59,165 nucleotides of DNA, from positions 1 through 59,165 of the forward strand of contig CAMYKD010000006.1 in assembly GCA_947258885.1 (NCBI GenBank), read 5' to 3'. The notes beneath the pieces are model-generated. The model did no database searches. It was not told the DNA's origin and saw nothing but the letters and a program-made list of their open reading frames with translations. The position numbers and the translations under genes were made by a program. This document shows positions 35,188-43,513 of this stretch, in pieces (position 1 is the first letter of the stretch; each line of letters opens with the position of its first letter). The stretch comes from an uncultured Kiloniellales bacterium (GTDB lineage: Bacteria; Pseudomonadota; Alphaproteobacteria; Kiloniellales; JAKSDN01).

Positions 35188-37185
35188 TCACTCCGCCGTA
35201 TCGTCGCCCGCTTCAGGGGTATCGCCGGCATCGGATTCCTCAGGCTCCTTCGGCGACTTCTTGGCGGCCTTGGCAGGTTTCTTCTTGGCGGTCTTGGCCT
35301 TCTTTTCTTCCTTTTCGGCGGTCTCGTCGGCCGACTCATCAGCCTTCTTCTCGGCCTTTTTCTTGGCCTTCTTTTCTTCCTTTTCGGCGGTCTCGCCGGC
35401 CGACTCATCAGCCTTCTTCTCGGCCTTTTTCTTGGCCTTCTTTTCCGTCCCGGTTTCGCTCGCGTCTTCCTGGGTCTCCTTCTCCTTGGCCGCCCTGGAG
35501 AAGGCCGCGCCGAGGATATCGCCGAGGCTGGCGCCGGAATCGGACGAGCCGTACTCGGCCATGGCCTGCTTCTCTTCCTGGATCTCACGCTGCTTGATGG
35601 ACAGCGTGACCTTCCGGGTTTTCTTGTCGATGCTTATCACCCTGGCGTCGACTTTCTCGCCCACGGCAAAGCGGTCGGGCCGCTGCTCGCTGCGGTCGCG
35701 CGACAGCTCCGCCTTCCGGATGAAACCGAGAACACCGTCCCCGACCTGGACTTCGATGCCGTTGTCGAGCACGTGATGCACGGTGCCGGTGACGACGGCG
35801 CCTTTCTTGAGGGTCTCGGCTGCCTGGCCGAAGGGATCTTCGGTGAGCTGCTTGATGCCGAGGCTGATTCGCTCCTTATCGACATCGACGTCGAGAACCT
35901 TGACTTTGACGACATCGCCCTTGGCGTAGTCCTTGACGGCTTCCTCGCCGCTGCGGGACCAATCCAGGTCGGACAGGTGCACCATGCCGTCGATATCTCC
36001 CGGCAGGCCGACGAAGAGCCCGAACTCGGTGATGTTCTTGATCTCGCCCTCGAGTTCGGAACCGGCCGTATATTTCTCGAGGAAATCGTCCCAGGGATTG
36101 CCCAGGCATTGCTTGAGGCCCAGGCTGATGCGCCGTTTCTGTTCGTCCACGTCGAGCACCATCACCTCGACCTCCTGGCTGGTCGAGACGATCTTGCCCG
36201 GGTGGATGTTCTTCTTGGTCCAGCTCATTTCGGAAACGTGGACCAGACCCTCGATGCCGGCTTCCAGCTCGACGAATGCGCCGTAATCCGTGATGTTGGT
36301 CACCCGGCCGGTGAACCTTGCATCGACCGGATACTTGGCGGCAACGCCCTCCCAGGGGTCGGCCTCGAGCTGTTTCATGCCGAGGCTGATACGCTGGGTC
36401 TCCGGATTGAAGCGGATCACCTGGACCTGGACCTGCTGGCCGATCGACAGGGCGTCCGTCGGATGGTTGATACGCTTCCAGGAAATATCGGTCACGTGGA
36501 GCAGGCCGTCGACGCCGCCCAGGTCGACGAAGGCGCCGTAGTCCGTGATGTTCTTGACCACCCCGGTCAGAACCTGGCCTTCCTTGAGGTTGGCCACCAG
36601 TTCCGAGCGCTGTTCGGCGCGGGTTTCCTCGAGCACGGCGCGGCGCGAAACCACGATGTTGCCGCGCGACCGGTCCATCTTGAGGATCTGGAAGGGTTGC
36701 GGCGAGCCCATCAGCGGGCTGACATCGCGAACCGGGCGGATGTCGACCTGGCTGCCGGGCAGGAAGGCCACGGCGCCCGATAGGTCGACGGTGAAGCCGC
36801 CCTTGACCCGGCCGAAGATCACGCCGCTCACCCGCTCGTTCTTCTCGAAGGCCTTCTCCAGTTGCACCCAGGCTTCCTCGCGCCGGGCCTTCTCGCGGGA
36901 CAGCACGGCCTCGCCGTTCTTGTTCTCCATGCGCTCGAGGTAGACCTCGACCTCGTCCCCGGGCTTCAATTCGGTGCCCTCGCCGGTCTTGGCGAATTCC
37001 TTCAAGGCCACGCGGCCCTCGGACTTGAGGCCGACGTCGACCAGGGCGCTGTCGCCCTCGATGGCGATCACGGTGCCCCTGAGGACCGTGCCCTCCAGGC
37101 GCACGGTGTCACCCAGCGACTCCTCGAGCAGGGCGGCGAAATTTTCCTTGTCCGGTACGGCGGCTTCGGTTGCGGCGTTTGCCAT
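35188..37185 (-). CDS. rpsA: 30S ribosomal protein S1 with long Lys/Glu/Ala-rich tail
   Basis: A 665-residue S1, which brings mRNA to the 30S subunit. Six S1/OB repeats can be read, starting near residues 28, 112, 199, 284, 371 and 458 (for example VVKNITDYGAFVDLGGVDGLLHV and RVTNITDYGAFVELEAGIEGLVHV). The usual length is about 555-570 residues. Here roughly the last 100 residues are a charged tail of KKAKKKAEKKADES-type repeats ending in an acidic segment. It is encoded partly by a 69-bp tandem duplication. The ATG at 37185 is preceded by AGAAGGAAGATAG. Gene order aroA-cmk-rpsA-ihfB is standard for proteobacteria. Confidence 0.96.
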   Translation of the reverse strand: MANAATEAAVPDKENFAALLEESLGDTVRLEGTVLRGTVIAIEGDSALVDVGLKSEGRVALKEFAKTGEGTELKPGDEVEVYLERMENKNGEAVLSREKARREEAWVQLEKAFEKNERVSGVIFGRVKGGFTVDLSGAVAFLPGSQVDIRPVRDVSPLMGSPQPFQILKMDRSRGNIVVSRRAVLEETRAEQRSELVANLKEGQVLTGVVKNITDYGAFVDLGGVDGLLHVTDISWKRINHPTDALSIGQQVQVQVIRFNPETQRISLGMKQLEADPWEGVAAKYPVDARFTGRVTNITDYGAFVELEAGIEGLVHVSEMSWTKKNIHPGKIVSTSQEVEVMVLDVDEQKRRISLGLKQCLGNPWDDFLEKYTAGSELEGEIKNITEFGLFVGLPGDIDGMVHLSDLDWSRSGEEAVKDYAKGDVVKVKVLDVDVDKERISLGIKQLTEDPFGQAAETLKKGAVVTGTVHHVLDNGIEVQVGDGVLGFIRKAELSRDRSEQRPDRFAVGEKVDARVISIDKKTRKVTLSIKQREIQEEKQAMAEYGSSDSGASLGDILGAAFSRAAKEKETQEDASETGTEKKAKKKAEKKADESAGETAEKEEKKAKKKAEKKADESADETAEKEEKKAKTAKKKPAKAAKKSPKEPEESDAGDTPEAGDDTAE
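35296..35433 (-). repeat. 69-bp tandem repeat, two copies, in the rpsA 3' end
   Basis: Units 35296-35364 and 35365-35433 differ by about one base and each encode 23 residues of the Lys/Glu/Ala tail of S1. A third partial copy begins at 35434. The unit length is a multiple of three, so copy number can change without loss of frame. Such a repeat is a natural site of slippage and strain variation. Confidence 0.9.
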
Positions 37186-37298
37186 GAATTCTATCTTCCT
37201 TCTCTACTTCGGTTTGGTTTACGGGCCGGCCGGTTGCATCCGGCGGTCTTCCCAGGCCCATCCCGGGCGTAGACCTCGTTGACTCGGGCAGCTGGCCG

Positions 37299-37946
37299 TC
37301 AGGGCCTGATGGCGGGGTGACGCGAAAGGATATGACCGAGCGCGGTCGCAAGCACCGCGTCGGCGTTCATCTCCGTCGTATCCAGGACGACAGCATCCTC
37401 CGCCGGCCTTAAAGGCGCAGCTTCCCGCCCGCTATCGCGGGCATCACGATCCCGCACCTCTTGCAGGACGCGCGCGTATATACTCCGCTCGCCGCCTTCA
37501 AGCAACTCTTTGTGTCGGCGACCGGCGCGAATTTCGGGGCTCGCCGTGACGTAGAACTTCACCTCGGCGCCCGGGCAGACCACGGTGCCGATGTCCCGGC
37601 CGTCCAGCACCGCGCCCGCCTGTCCGCCCGGCGGGTGTTCGGCAAAGCGGCGCTGGAAGGCGAGCAGGGCGGCACGCACCTCCGGAACGGCGGCGACGAC
37701 CGAGGCGCCCTGGCCCACCTCCTCGCGGCGCAGGTCGCCGCGTTCCAGGTCCTCCGGCTTGAGGGACCCAGCCGCCCGGACCGCCGCCGCGGCATCCCGG
37801 GTGTCGCGGCCGGCTGCCAACACCTTTGCCGCCACCGCGCGATAGATCCGGCCGGTATCCAAGTGCGCGAATCCCAGCTCCGCGGCCAGGCGACGGGCGA
37901 GCGTACCCTTGCCGGCCGCCGCGGGCCCGTCGACCGCGATGATCAC
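37299..37946 (-). CDS. cmk: cytidylate kinase
   Basis: A 215-residue (d)CMP kinase. [20 protein letters not shown] is the P-loop and starts almost at residue 1. [11 protein letters not shown] binds the nucleoside monophosphate, [23 protein letters not shown] is family-typical, and [13 protein letters not shown] is the lid/CMP-binding segment. The start is a GTG at 37946 overlapping the aroA stop (GTGA). The very long apparent frame upstream is shadow over aroA. It sits between aroA and rpsA, the conserved proteobacterial order. Confidence 0.95.
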   Translation of the reverse strand: MIIAVDGPAAAGKGTLARRLAAELGFAHLDTGRIYRAVAAKVLAAGRDTRDAAAAVRAAGSLKPEDLERGDLRREEVGQGASVVAAVPEVRAALLAFQRRFAEHPPGGQAGAVLDGRDIGTVVCPGAEVKFYVTASPEIRAGRRHKELLEGGERSIYARVLQEVRDRDARDSGREAAPLRPAEDAVVLDTTEMNADAVLATALGHILSRHPAIRP

Positions 37947-39280
37947 GGGCTGTCCCGGGTCGCGGAGAACCGCGCCCCCAGGTCGGCCATCAGCGCTTGG
38001 AACCCGGGGAAGGAGGTGGCGATCGGCGCGGAATCGTCGACCGTAACCGGCCGTTCGGCGGCTAGGCCGAGGACCAGGAAAGCCATGGCGATCCGATGAT
38101 CGAGCTGCGTCGCCACGGTGCCGCCGCCGGGCGGACGGCCGCCGCGACCCTGTACTGACAGGCTGTCCGGGCCTGCCTCGACCTCGACGCCGCAGGCGGT
38201 CAGGCCGCGGGTCAGCGCGGCTAGGCGGTCGCTCTCCTTGACCCGCAGCTCGCCCAGGCCCGGCATAACGGTTCGTCCCCGGGCACAGGCGGCGGCCACG
38301 GCCAGGATCGGATACTCGTCGATCATGGTCGGCGCCCGCCCGGCGGGCACGTCGACCCCCTGCAGCTCGGAGCCCCGGATCACGAGATCGGCGACCGGCT
38401 CGTCGCTCTCCTCGCGCCGGTTCTCGAAGGTGATCCCTGCGCCCATCTCCTGGAGGGTCGTGTAGAGCCCGGCGCGCAGCGGATTGGTCCCGACTCCGTC
38501 GAGGCGAAGCTGCGACCCGGGCAGAACCGCGGCCGCCACCGCTGCGAAGGCTGCCGAGGACGGGTCGGCCGGGATCCGGATGCGCCCGGCGGCCAGTTCG
38601 GGCTGGCCGACGAGGGTTACGCTCCGAGCCCCGCCGTCTTCCGTTGAGACGCGGAGGTCGGCGCCGAGGTGACGCAGCATCCGTTCGGTGTGATCTCGCG
38701 TGGGGGCCCGCTCGACGACCGTGGTCTCGCCAGGTGCGGCCAGACCGGCCAACAAGACCGCCGACTTCACCTGGGCCGAAGCCACCGGCAGCTCGTAGCG
38801 AATCGGCTGGGGGTCGGCAGTGCCTACAACGGTGAGCGGCAGGCGGCCGCCGTCGCGGGCGACGAAACGGGCGCCCAACTGTTCCAGCGGCGCGATGACC
38901 CGCGCCATGGGCCGGCTGCGCAGCGACTCGTCGCCGGTCATCACCGCGGTGACCGGGTGGCCGGCCAAGAGCCCCATGAGCAGGCGGGCGCCGGTGCCCG
39001 AGTTGCCCAGGTCGAGCACGCCGTCCGGCTCGCAAAGCCCTCCCAGGCCGCGACCCCAGGCATGCCAGATGCCGTCCGGGCCGCGCACGATCTTGGCGCC
39101 CAGGGCACGCATCGCGGCGGCGGTACGCAGGACGTCCTCGCCCTCGAGCAGGCCGTGGATCTCGCTTTCGCCGATCGCCAGGGCAGCCAGCATCAGCGCC
39201 CGGTGCGAGATAGACTTGTCGCCCGGCACGCGCGCGCTGCCGGTCAAGGCCTCGATCGGGTGTGCGGTCAGCGGTTCCAT
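37943..39280 (-). CDS. aroA: 3-phosphoshikimate 1-carboxyvinyltransferase (EPSP synthase)
   Basis: A 445-residue EPSP synthase of the shikimate pathway, joining PEP to shikimate-3-phosphate. [18 protein letters not shown] is the N-terminal signature with the PEP/S3P-binding Lys and Ser. [19 protein letters not shown] is the second signature, with Ala rather than Gly in the NSGT(G/A) region as in class II, glyphosate-tolerant-type enzymes. [19 protein letters not shown] is the third. The start is taken at the ATG at 39280 ([12 protein letters not shown]); a GTG at 39313 would add 11 residues. Class II assignment is by motif impression only. Confidence 0.94.
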   Translation of the reverse strand: MEPLTAHPIEALTGSARVPGDKSISHRALMLAALAIGESEIHGLLEGEDVLRTAAAMRALGAKIVRGPDGIWHAWGRGLGGLCEPDGVLDLGNSGTGARLLMGLLAGHPVTAVMTGDESLRSRPMARVIAPLEQLGARFVARDGGRLPLTVVGTADPQPIRYELPVASAQVKSAVLLAGLAAPGETTVVERAPTRDHTERMLRHLGADLRVSTEDGGARSVTLVGQPELAAGRIRIPADPSSAAFAAVAAAVLPGSQLRLDGVGTNPLRAGLYTTLQEMGAGITFENRREESDEPVADLVIRGSELQGVDVPAGRAPTMIDEYPILAVAAACARGRTVMPGLGELRVKESDRLAALTRGLTACGVEVEAGPDSLSVQGRGGRPPGGGTVATQLDHRIAMAFLVLGLAAERPVTVDDSAPIATSFPGFQALMADLGARFSATRDSP

Positions 39281-39447
39281 GGCGGCCTGGAATTCCCTGT
39301 TGCCGCAGGTCACGGCGGCGCTCGGTCTCTAGCACATCCCGGCATTGGACGACAGCGCGGTGCTCGGTTCAATTATCTTTTGACAGCTGCGAATGATCAT
39401 GGCAATTGCTCGGCAGTCCGTTAGATCGAGCATCGGAGCAACGACCG

Positions 39448-39843
39448 GTGGTAAATCCCGAATGGGGCGGCAAGCACACCTGCCAACATTGCGGTGTGAA
39501 GTATTACGACCTGAACCGCAGCCCTATCGTCTGTCCGAAGTGCGGTACCCAGTTCAATCCCGACGCGTTGCTGCGGTCGCGGCGTAGCAAGCCCGCCCCG
39601 CCGGACAAGGCGGCGGCGCCCCAGGCCGCCGCGATGGCGCCGGCCGCCGAGGAGTCCGAGGTGGAGGCTGACGACGAGTTGGAGGCCGAGGACGTCGACA
39701 AGGCCGACGTGGACGACGACGCGGACGTTCTCGCCGAGGACGACGAGAAGGACAAGCTGATCGAGGACGTCTCCGAACTCGGCGAGGACGAGGACGACAT
39801 GGCGGAGGTGCTGGTCGAAGGCGACGTATCGGAGGACACCTGA
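39448..39843 (+). CDS. FYDLN-acid family zinc-ribbon protein (TIGR02300 type)
   Basis: A 131-residue small protein with an N-terminal zinc ribbon, CQHCGVKYYDLNRSPIVCPKCG. This is the FYDLN motif that defines the family, found almost only in alphaproteobacteria. It is followed by an Ala/Pro linker and a very acidic tail of Asp/Glu (about residues 60-131). The function is unknown; the Cys4 ribbon and acidic tail suggest nucleic-acid or protein binding. It starts at GTG 39448 (VVNPEWGGKHTC). A TTGACA box at 39380 may belong to its promoter. It commonly lies next to aroA and tRNA-Ala in this class, as here. Confidence 0.88.
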   Translation: MVNPEWGGKHTCQHCGVKYYDLNRSPIVCPKCGTQFNPDALLRSRRSKPAPPDKAAAPQAAAMAPAAEESEVEADDELEAEDVDKADVDDDADVLAEDDEKDKLIEDVSELGEDEDDMAEVLVEGDVSEDT

Positions 39844-39877
39844 CGCCCCGGCTCCGGCCGGAAAGGCAACTTTTCCC

Positions 39878-39906
39878 TTGCAGTCGGTCCGGCGCCTTCC
39901 TACCTT
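39878..39906 (+). promoter_or_regulatory. probable promoter of tRNA-Ala
   Basis: TTGCAG (39878-39883), a 17-base spacer, and TACCTT (39901-39906), placing the transcript start about 55 bases ahead of the mature tRNA. It lies just after the FYDLN gene, with no other gene between. Confidence 0.5.
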
Positions 39907-39969
39907 CCAGCCGTCTTTCGAGGCGCCCGCCGAAGGCTGGCGCCGCGAGTCGGAAAGCGCCGGTTCCGG

Positions 39970-40045
<76 letters not shown>

Positions 40046-40053
40046 GTTAGAAG

Positions 40054-40090
40054 AACAAGGGCTCAGCTTGGCGTGGCTGAGCCCTTGTTT
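40054..40090 (+). terminator. intrinsic terminator after tRNA-Ala
   Basis: A 13-bp perfect stem: AACAAGGGCTCAG (40054-40066) pairs with CTGAGCCCTTGTT (40077-40089), with a 10-base loop. It starts nine bases after the tRNA CCA. The run after the stem is short (T then CATT), so the U-tract partly overlaps the stem. Confidence 0.85.
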
Positions 40091-40179
40091 CATTCCGGCT
40101 GGCACGGGGTTCGCGCCGCGCCGGCAGTCTGCCGGTCCGCACGCCCTCTGTTGCGGAATCGCGTTGTACGCCGCCGCCG

Positions 40180-41205
40180 TCAGATTGCCGCCTTGGCCAA
40201 GAGGCGGTCCAGCAGGGGGTGGACGTTGGGCGCGTTGTCCTTGAGGAACTTGAGCAGGGCGTGCTCGTTCGGCTGCAGGACCCCGTCGAGCCGGATACGG
40301 CCGATCAGCCACTTGGCCTCTTCCTCGTCGATGGCTTCGCGCGTCAACGCATCACGCAGCTGCGTCTCTTCGCGCTCGCGTTCCTCGCGGGCGGCGGTGC
40401 TGCCGAAAACGTCTACTTCGTGCCAGCTCCTGCCCACGGGAACGTCGCCGCTCGCCACGGACCCGCCGATTTCCTTGAACAAGCGCCCGACGGTCCCGCG
40501 TTCCTTGAGCCAGGTTTCGCGTCGCAAGACCTCCTCGGCCTCCGCCGCCTCGGGTGCGCCACGCGGGAACATCAGGTGGTTGGCGATGGCCTTGACGAAG
40601 AGGTCCTGCCAGCCGGGCGCGTTCTTGGCGGGTCTGCTGGCATCGTTCAGGTCGAACATGAGGTCGGCCTCGCGCCGGGTCACGGTGAAGCCGCCGCCGC
40701 TGCCGCCGGCATAGATCAAGGTCCGGACGATCTCGACGTCCGCTGCCGTGATGACGGCCGGGGCGCCTCTGAATCCGAAGGCCGCGGTCTTGGGGGAGAG
40801 CACGGCCTCGCGGACCGCCTCCAGGACGAAGAGCGACAGGTCCTCGGGGCAGGACATCGCCCAGTGGATAACGTTGAGCAGCAGCTCCAGTTCGCTTGCG
40901 TCGTCGATCCGGCCGTCGCAGGCGATGTTGTCGATCAGGAACTGGGCCTGCTCCTCGCTCACATAGCCGGCCGGCTTGGCTTGCCACACGAAATAGTCTG
41001 TTAGGGCATCCACGTAAAATTGTGTCCACGATGGATCTTTCGTCTTGCAGGCCTGGTCGAGGTGGAACACCGCCTCGGCCTCCTCCTTGTCGACGATGCT
41101 GTCCTTGAAGACACCCTGACGGAGATCCGAGACGTCCTGGGCGGTGATGACCCCCTTGGCGGTGATCTCCTCGACAAGGTTCATGGAAAGCGACACATCG
41201 GCCAT
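40180..41205 (-). CDS. uncharacterised protein with internal A-B-A-B duplication
   Basis: A 341-residue soluble protein that I do not recognise. It consists of two related halves. Module A at about 20-76 (DSIVDKEEAEAVFHLDQA, then PSWTQFYVDAL) matches about 152-213 (GFTVTRREADLMFDLNDA, then PGWQDLFVKAI). Module B at about 81-117 (YVSEEQAQFLIDNIACDGRID) matches about 285-330 (AIDEEEAKWLIGRIRLDGVLQ). Each is a helix-turn-helix with an acidic turn, somewhat like EF-hand or TerB-type helical units, though no canonical calcium loop is visible. No signal peptide or membrane helix. The ATG at 41205 is preceded by GAGAGGTAAG. It is divergent from hsp20. The function is unknown. Confidence 0.8.
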   Translation of the reverse strand: MADVSLSMNLVEEITAKGVITAQDVSDLRQGVFKDSIVDKEEAEAVFHLDQACKTKDPSWTQFYVDALTDYFVWQAKPAGYVSEEQAQFLIDNIACDGRIDDASELELLLNVIHWAMSCPEDLSLFVLEAVREAVLSPKTAAFGFRGAPAVITAADVEIVRTLIYAGGSGGGFTVTRREADLMFDLNDASRPAKNAPGWQDLFVKAIANHLMFPRGAPEAAEAEEVLRRETWLKERGTVGRLFKEIGGSVASGDVPVGRSWHEVDVFGSTAAREEREREETQLRDALTREAIDEEEAKWLIGRIRLDGVLQPNEHALLKFLKDNAPNVHPLLDRLLAKAAI

Positions 41206-41320
41206 GGAGCTTACCTCTCGCGGTTGTGCGCAGCCGGAACGGCGGCAAGCCGTACTCGTATCGCAGAGTCCCAAAGCTTCGCTAAAAATCCCCTAACGGT
41301 TGGTGACCGGTCGTGCCCGG

Positions 41321-41350
41321 CTTGACGCCGGGACGGGCATATCCCACATA
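41321..41350 (+). promoter_or_regulatory. candidate heat-shock (RpoH-type) promoter of hsp20
   Basis: CTTGAC (41321-41326), a 16-base spacer, and CCCACATA (41343-41350) resemble the sigma-32 pattern CTTGAA-N13-17-CCCCATNT. The predicted start is near 41357, leaving a leader of about 110 bases that ends in a ROSE-like hairpin. Confidence 0.5.
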
Positions 41351-41356
41351 GTGTTC

Positions 41357-41465
41357 AGACGGTGCCGAGAAACGGGCCGTCCGCTTTCGGGGTGCCGGTG
41401 CTGCGGGCCCGGGGCGAGAAGGTTAACAGCAGCCCTTGCTCATGGTTCGAGGAGGACGCTGGTCG
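41357..41465 (+). promoter_or_regulatory. candidate ROSE-type RNA thermometer in the hsp20 leader
   Basis: The last hairpin of the leader pairs CCUUGCUC (41434-41441) with the Shine-Dalgarno stretch GAGGAGG (41449-41455) around a 7-base loop. CUC pairs with GAG, one G (41438) is left out, and CCUU pairs with GAGG including a U-G pair. The conserved UUGCU with an unpaired G facing the Shine-Dalgarno is the hallmark of ROSE elements, which melt on heating to free hsp20 translation in alphaproteobacteria. GC-rich pairings upstream (about 41375-41420) would form the scaffold stems. This is a manual fold. Confidence 0.65.
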
Positions 41466-41942
41466 ATGTCTCGACTGTCCCTTTTCAACAGCCCGCTGTT
41501 TCTCGGTTTCGACCAGTTCGAGCGCGCCGTCGACCGAATCGCGAAGAATGCGGCGGACAGCTATCCGCCCTACAACGTGGAACAGGTCGCGGAAAACCGC
41601 CTGCGCATTACGGTCGCCGTGGCCGGCTTCGGGGCCGACGACTTGCAGGTGCAACTCGAAGACAACCAGTTGGTCGTCCGCGGCCGGCAAAGCGAAGAAA
41701 CCGAACGGGTCTACCTGCACCGCGGTATCGCCACGCGCCAGTTCCAACGCAGCTTCGTGCTGGCCGAGGGCATCGAGGTGAGCGGCGCGAAGCTGGACAA
41801 CGGCCTGCTCAGCATCGATCTGGAGCGGCCGCTGGTAGAGCCCCAGGTGCGTACCATAGAGATCAACTCGAGCGGCGGCGGAGCCGAGAGCCGGACCATC
41901 GAGGCCGAGGTCCGTTCGGCGGCGGGCCGGAAGGCGCGGTGA
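41466..41942 (+). CDS. small heat-shock protein, Hsp20/IbpA family
   Basis: A 158-residue alpha-crystallin-type chaperone. The N-terminus SLFNSPLFLGFDQFERAVDRI is typical of IbpA-like proteins. The alpha-crystallin domain covers about residues 35-130 and ends with LDNGLLSIDLER, a variant of the A-x-x-x-n-G-v-L motif. The C-terminal extension carries the VRTIEI segment, the I-x-I anchor that links dimers into oligomers. It holds unfolded proteins at heat stress. The ATG at 41466 is 10 bases after GAGGAGG. A RpoH-like promoter and ROSE-like leader precede it. DUF1150 follows at 34 bases, the usual partner in alphaproteobacteria. Confidence 0.92.
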   Translation: MSRLSLFNSPLFLGFDQFERAVDRIAKNAADSYPPYNVEQVAENRLRITVAVAGFGADDLQVQLEDNQLVVRGRQSEETERVYLHRGIATRQFQRSFVLAEGIEVSGAKLDNGLLSIDLERPLVEPQVRTIEINSSGGGAESRTIEAEVRSAAGRKAR

Positions 41943-41976
41943 CGCGGCCCGGACCAGCGACCCAAGAGGAAGAGCC

Positions 41977-42192
41977 ATGACCAACGCTGAAAGCATCCGG
42001 CAGATATCGCAGCAAGACCTGATGGCCCTGGGCGTCAGCGACCTTGCTTACGTGAAGCCCATCGAAATAGAGGGTCAGAGGCTCTTCGCGGTCTACACGG
42101 CCGACGGTACGCAGGTTACCGTGCTGCCGACCCGCGAGGTGGCCATTGCCACGATCCGGCGTCACGACCTGGAGCCGGTGTCCATCCAGTAA
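41977..42192 (+). CDS. DUF1150 family protein
   Basis: A 71-residue protein of the alphaproteobacterial DUF1150 family: LMALGVSDLAYVKPIEIEGQRLFAVYTADGTQV is the conserved core. Its function is unknown. Its steady position behind hsp20 suggests a stress role and co-transcription (34-base gap). The ATG at 41977 has AAGAGGAAGAG just upstream. It ends 38 bases before the convergent ptsN stop. Confidence 0.9.
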   Translation: MTNAESIRQISQQDLMALGVSDLAYVKPIEIEGQRLFAVYTADGTQVTVLPTREVAIATIRRHDLEPVSIQ

Positions 42193-42230
42193 TTGCCCAC
42201 TGACCGCCGCTCGCCGGCGCCCGCCCGGCC

Positions 42231-42695
42231 TCAGGCGGCGTGGCTGGCGGTCGATTCCGTCAGCAGCGCATAGATGGCATCGGACTTGTCGGTGCCCCGC
42301 AGCTTTTCGCAGATCGCCGGATCGCGCAACAGGCGCGAGACGCGAGCCAGCGCCTTCAGGTGATCGGCCCCAGCCGTCTCCGGCGCCAGCAACAAGCAGA
42401 TCAGGTCGACCGGCTGTTCGTCGATGGCGTCGAAGTCGATCGGTTTTTCGAGGCGGGCAAAAAGTCCGTGAAGCCGATCAAGTCCCGGCAGCTTGCCATG
42501 TGGGATGGCGATGCCGTTGCCGACACCCGTGGTGCCCAGGCGCTCACGCTCGACAAGGACTTCGAAAATCGCCCGTTCCGGCTGTTCGGTCAGCTCGGCC
42601 GCGCGCTTGGCAAGCTCTTGAAGCGCTTGCTTCTTGCTCGTCACGCGGAGCTTGGCGACGACGCCCTCGGGCTGTATCAACTCGACAATATCCAT
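42231..42695 (-). CDS. ptsN: PTS IIA-like nitrogen regulatory protein (EIIA-Ntr)
   Basis: A 154-residue EIIA domain. The phosphorylated His is residue 66 in GNGIAIPHGK. IFEVLVERERLGTTGVGNG precedes it, and LLLAPETAGADHLKALARVSRLL follows, both family motifs. It is the end of the nitrogen PTS chain PtsP-NPr-EIIANtr, which carries signals on nitrogen and potassium status and does not transport sugar. The ATG at 42695 lies 7 bases after the hpf stop, so both are on one transcript, as in the conserved lptB-rpoN-hpf-ptsN order. A longer frame into hpf is rejected. Confidence 0.95.
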   Translation of the reverse strand: MDIVELIQPEGVVAKLRVTSKKQALQELAKRAAELTEQPERAIFEVLVERERLGTTGVGNGIAIPHGKLPGLDRLHGLFARLEKPIDFDAIDEQPVDLICLLLAPETAGADHLKALARVSRLLRDPAICEKLRGTDKSDAIYALLTESTASHAA

Positions 42696-42702
42696 CGCGT
42701 TC

Positions 42703-43314
42703 CTATGACTCTTGACCGTCGGTGCCACGATTTCCGCGGGGGTCCAGCCAGCCGATGTTGCCGTCCGCCCGGCGGTAGATCATGTTCAGTCCGCCGTGGG
42801 CGCTGTTGCGGAACATCATGGCCGGCAAATCGGCCAGGTCCATCCGCATCACCGCCTCGCTCACCGTGAGGCTGGGAATCTCGGCCGCCATCTCGGCCAC
42901 CACCATGGGCTGGTCGTCGGAACCGTCCGGGCTTTCCTCTCCGCCGGGATTCTCGTTTCCAGGTCCCACCAGGATGTACTTCTGTGCCGGCACCGACTCC
43001 AGTTCGACGGGGTTCTCCTTATGGTGGCTACGCAGCCGCCGCTTGTGGCGACGCAGCCGTTTTGACAGGCGTTCGGCTGCCGTGTCGAACGCCGGATAAG
43101 GCTCGCCCGCTTCGCCTTGGGCCTCCAAAAGGATGTTGCGACCCACGTGGGCTGAAACCGAGGCTCGATAGAGGTGCGCTTCGCGCGACAAGGTGACTCG
43201 CGCCACGATCGCGTCACCGAAATACTTGCCCAGAATACGTTCCAGGCTGGTTTCGACATGGGCACGCAAGGCGTTGCCGATGTCGAGCTGTTTCCCTTTA
43301 ACGGATAGCTGCAT
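42703..43314 (-). CDS. hpf: ribosome hibernation promoting factor, long form
   Basis: A 203-residue long HPF. Residues 1-100 are the S30AE/YfiA fold that binds the decoding site (MQLSVKGKQLDIGNALRAHVE, KRLRRHKRRLRSHH). A flexible linker follows. Residues about 150-200 are the C-terminal dimerisation domain (SEAVMRMDLADLPAMMFRNSAHGGLNMIYRRADGNIGWLDP). Long HPF alone dimerises 70S to 100S ribosomes in stationary phase. It lies after rpoN with a 199-base gap holding its own sigma-70-like promoter, and is coupled to ptsN at 7 bases. Confidence 0.94.
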   Translation of the reverse strand: MQLSVKGKQLDIGNALRAHVETSLERILGKYFGDAIVARVTLSREAHLYRASVSAHVGRNILLEAQGEAGEPYPAFDTAAERLSKRLRRHKRRLRSHHKENPVELESVPAQKYILVGPGNENPGGEESPDGSDDQPMVVAEMAAEIPSLTVSEAVMRMDLADLPAMMFRNSAHGGLNMIYRRADGNIGWLDPRGNRGTDGQES

Positions 43315-43400
43315 CAGTTTAGGTTTTCGGGTTCCTAACGGGTCGCTGCGGTGCCCCGTGACCGCCGCCGGATATCCCTCCCGGTTCGACGGTGCGGCGG

Positions 43401-43429
43401 ACCATAGTAGCGGTATTCTTCGGAGTCAA
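43401..43429 (-). promoter_or_regulatory. probable sigma-70-type promoter of hpf-ptsN
   Basis: On the minus strand TTGACT (43424-43429), a 17-base spacer, and TATGGT (43401-43406). The predicted start is near 43394, about 80 bases before the hpf ATG. It is the best promoter match in the rpoN-hpf gap. A nearby short dyad (CCCAGAT/ATCTGGG, 43438-43455) lies just upstream of the -35 box and could be an operator. Confidence 0.6.
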
Positions 43430-43513
43430 GAGCACCTCCCAGATGAGAATCTGGGTCTGGAATCGGGCTTGGCAAGCGGTTTTTCGCCGGCGCAACGGCC
43501 TCTGGCGGGACAC

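Noticed and set aside
35296-35433. Repeats in the rpsA tail as a possible CRISPR or mobile element
   Set aside because: Units are adjacent without spacers, in frame, and code for the S1 tail.
43438-43455. Hairpin CCCAGAT/ATCTGGG as the rpoN terminator
   Set aside because: Seven-bp stem but no U-tract on the minus strand, and it lies just upstream of the hpf -35 box. An operator role is as likely.
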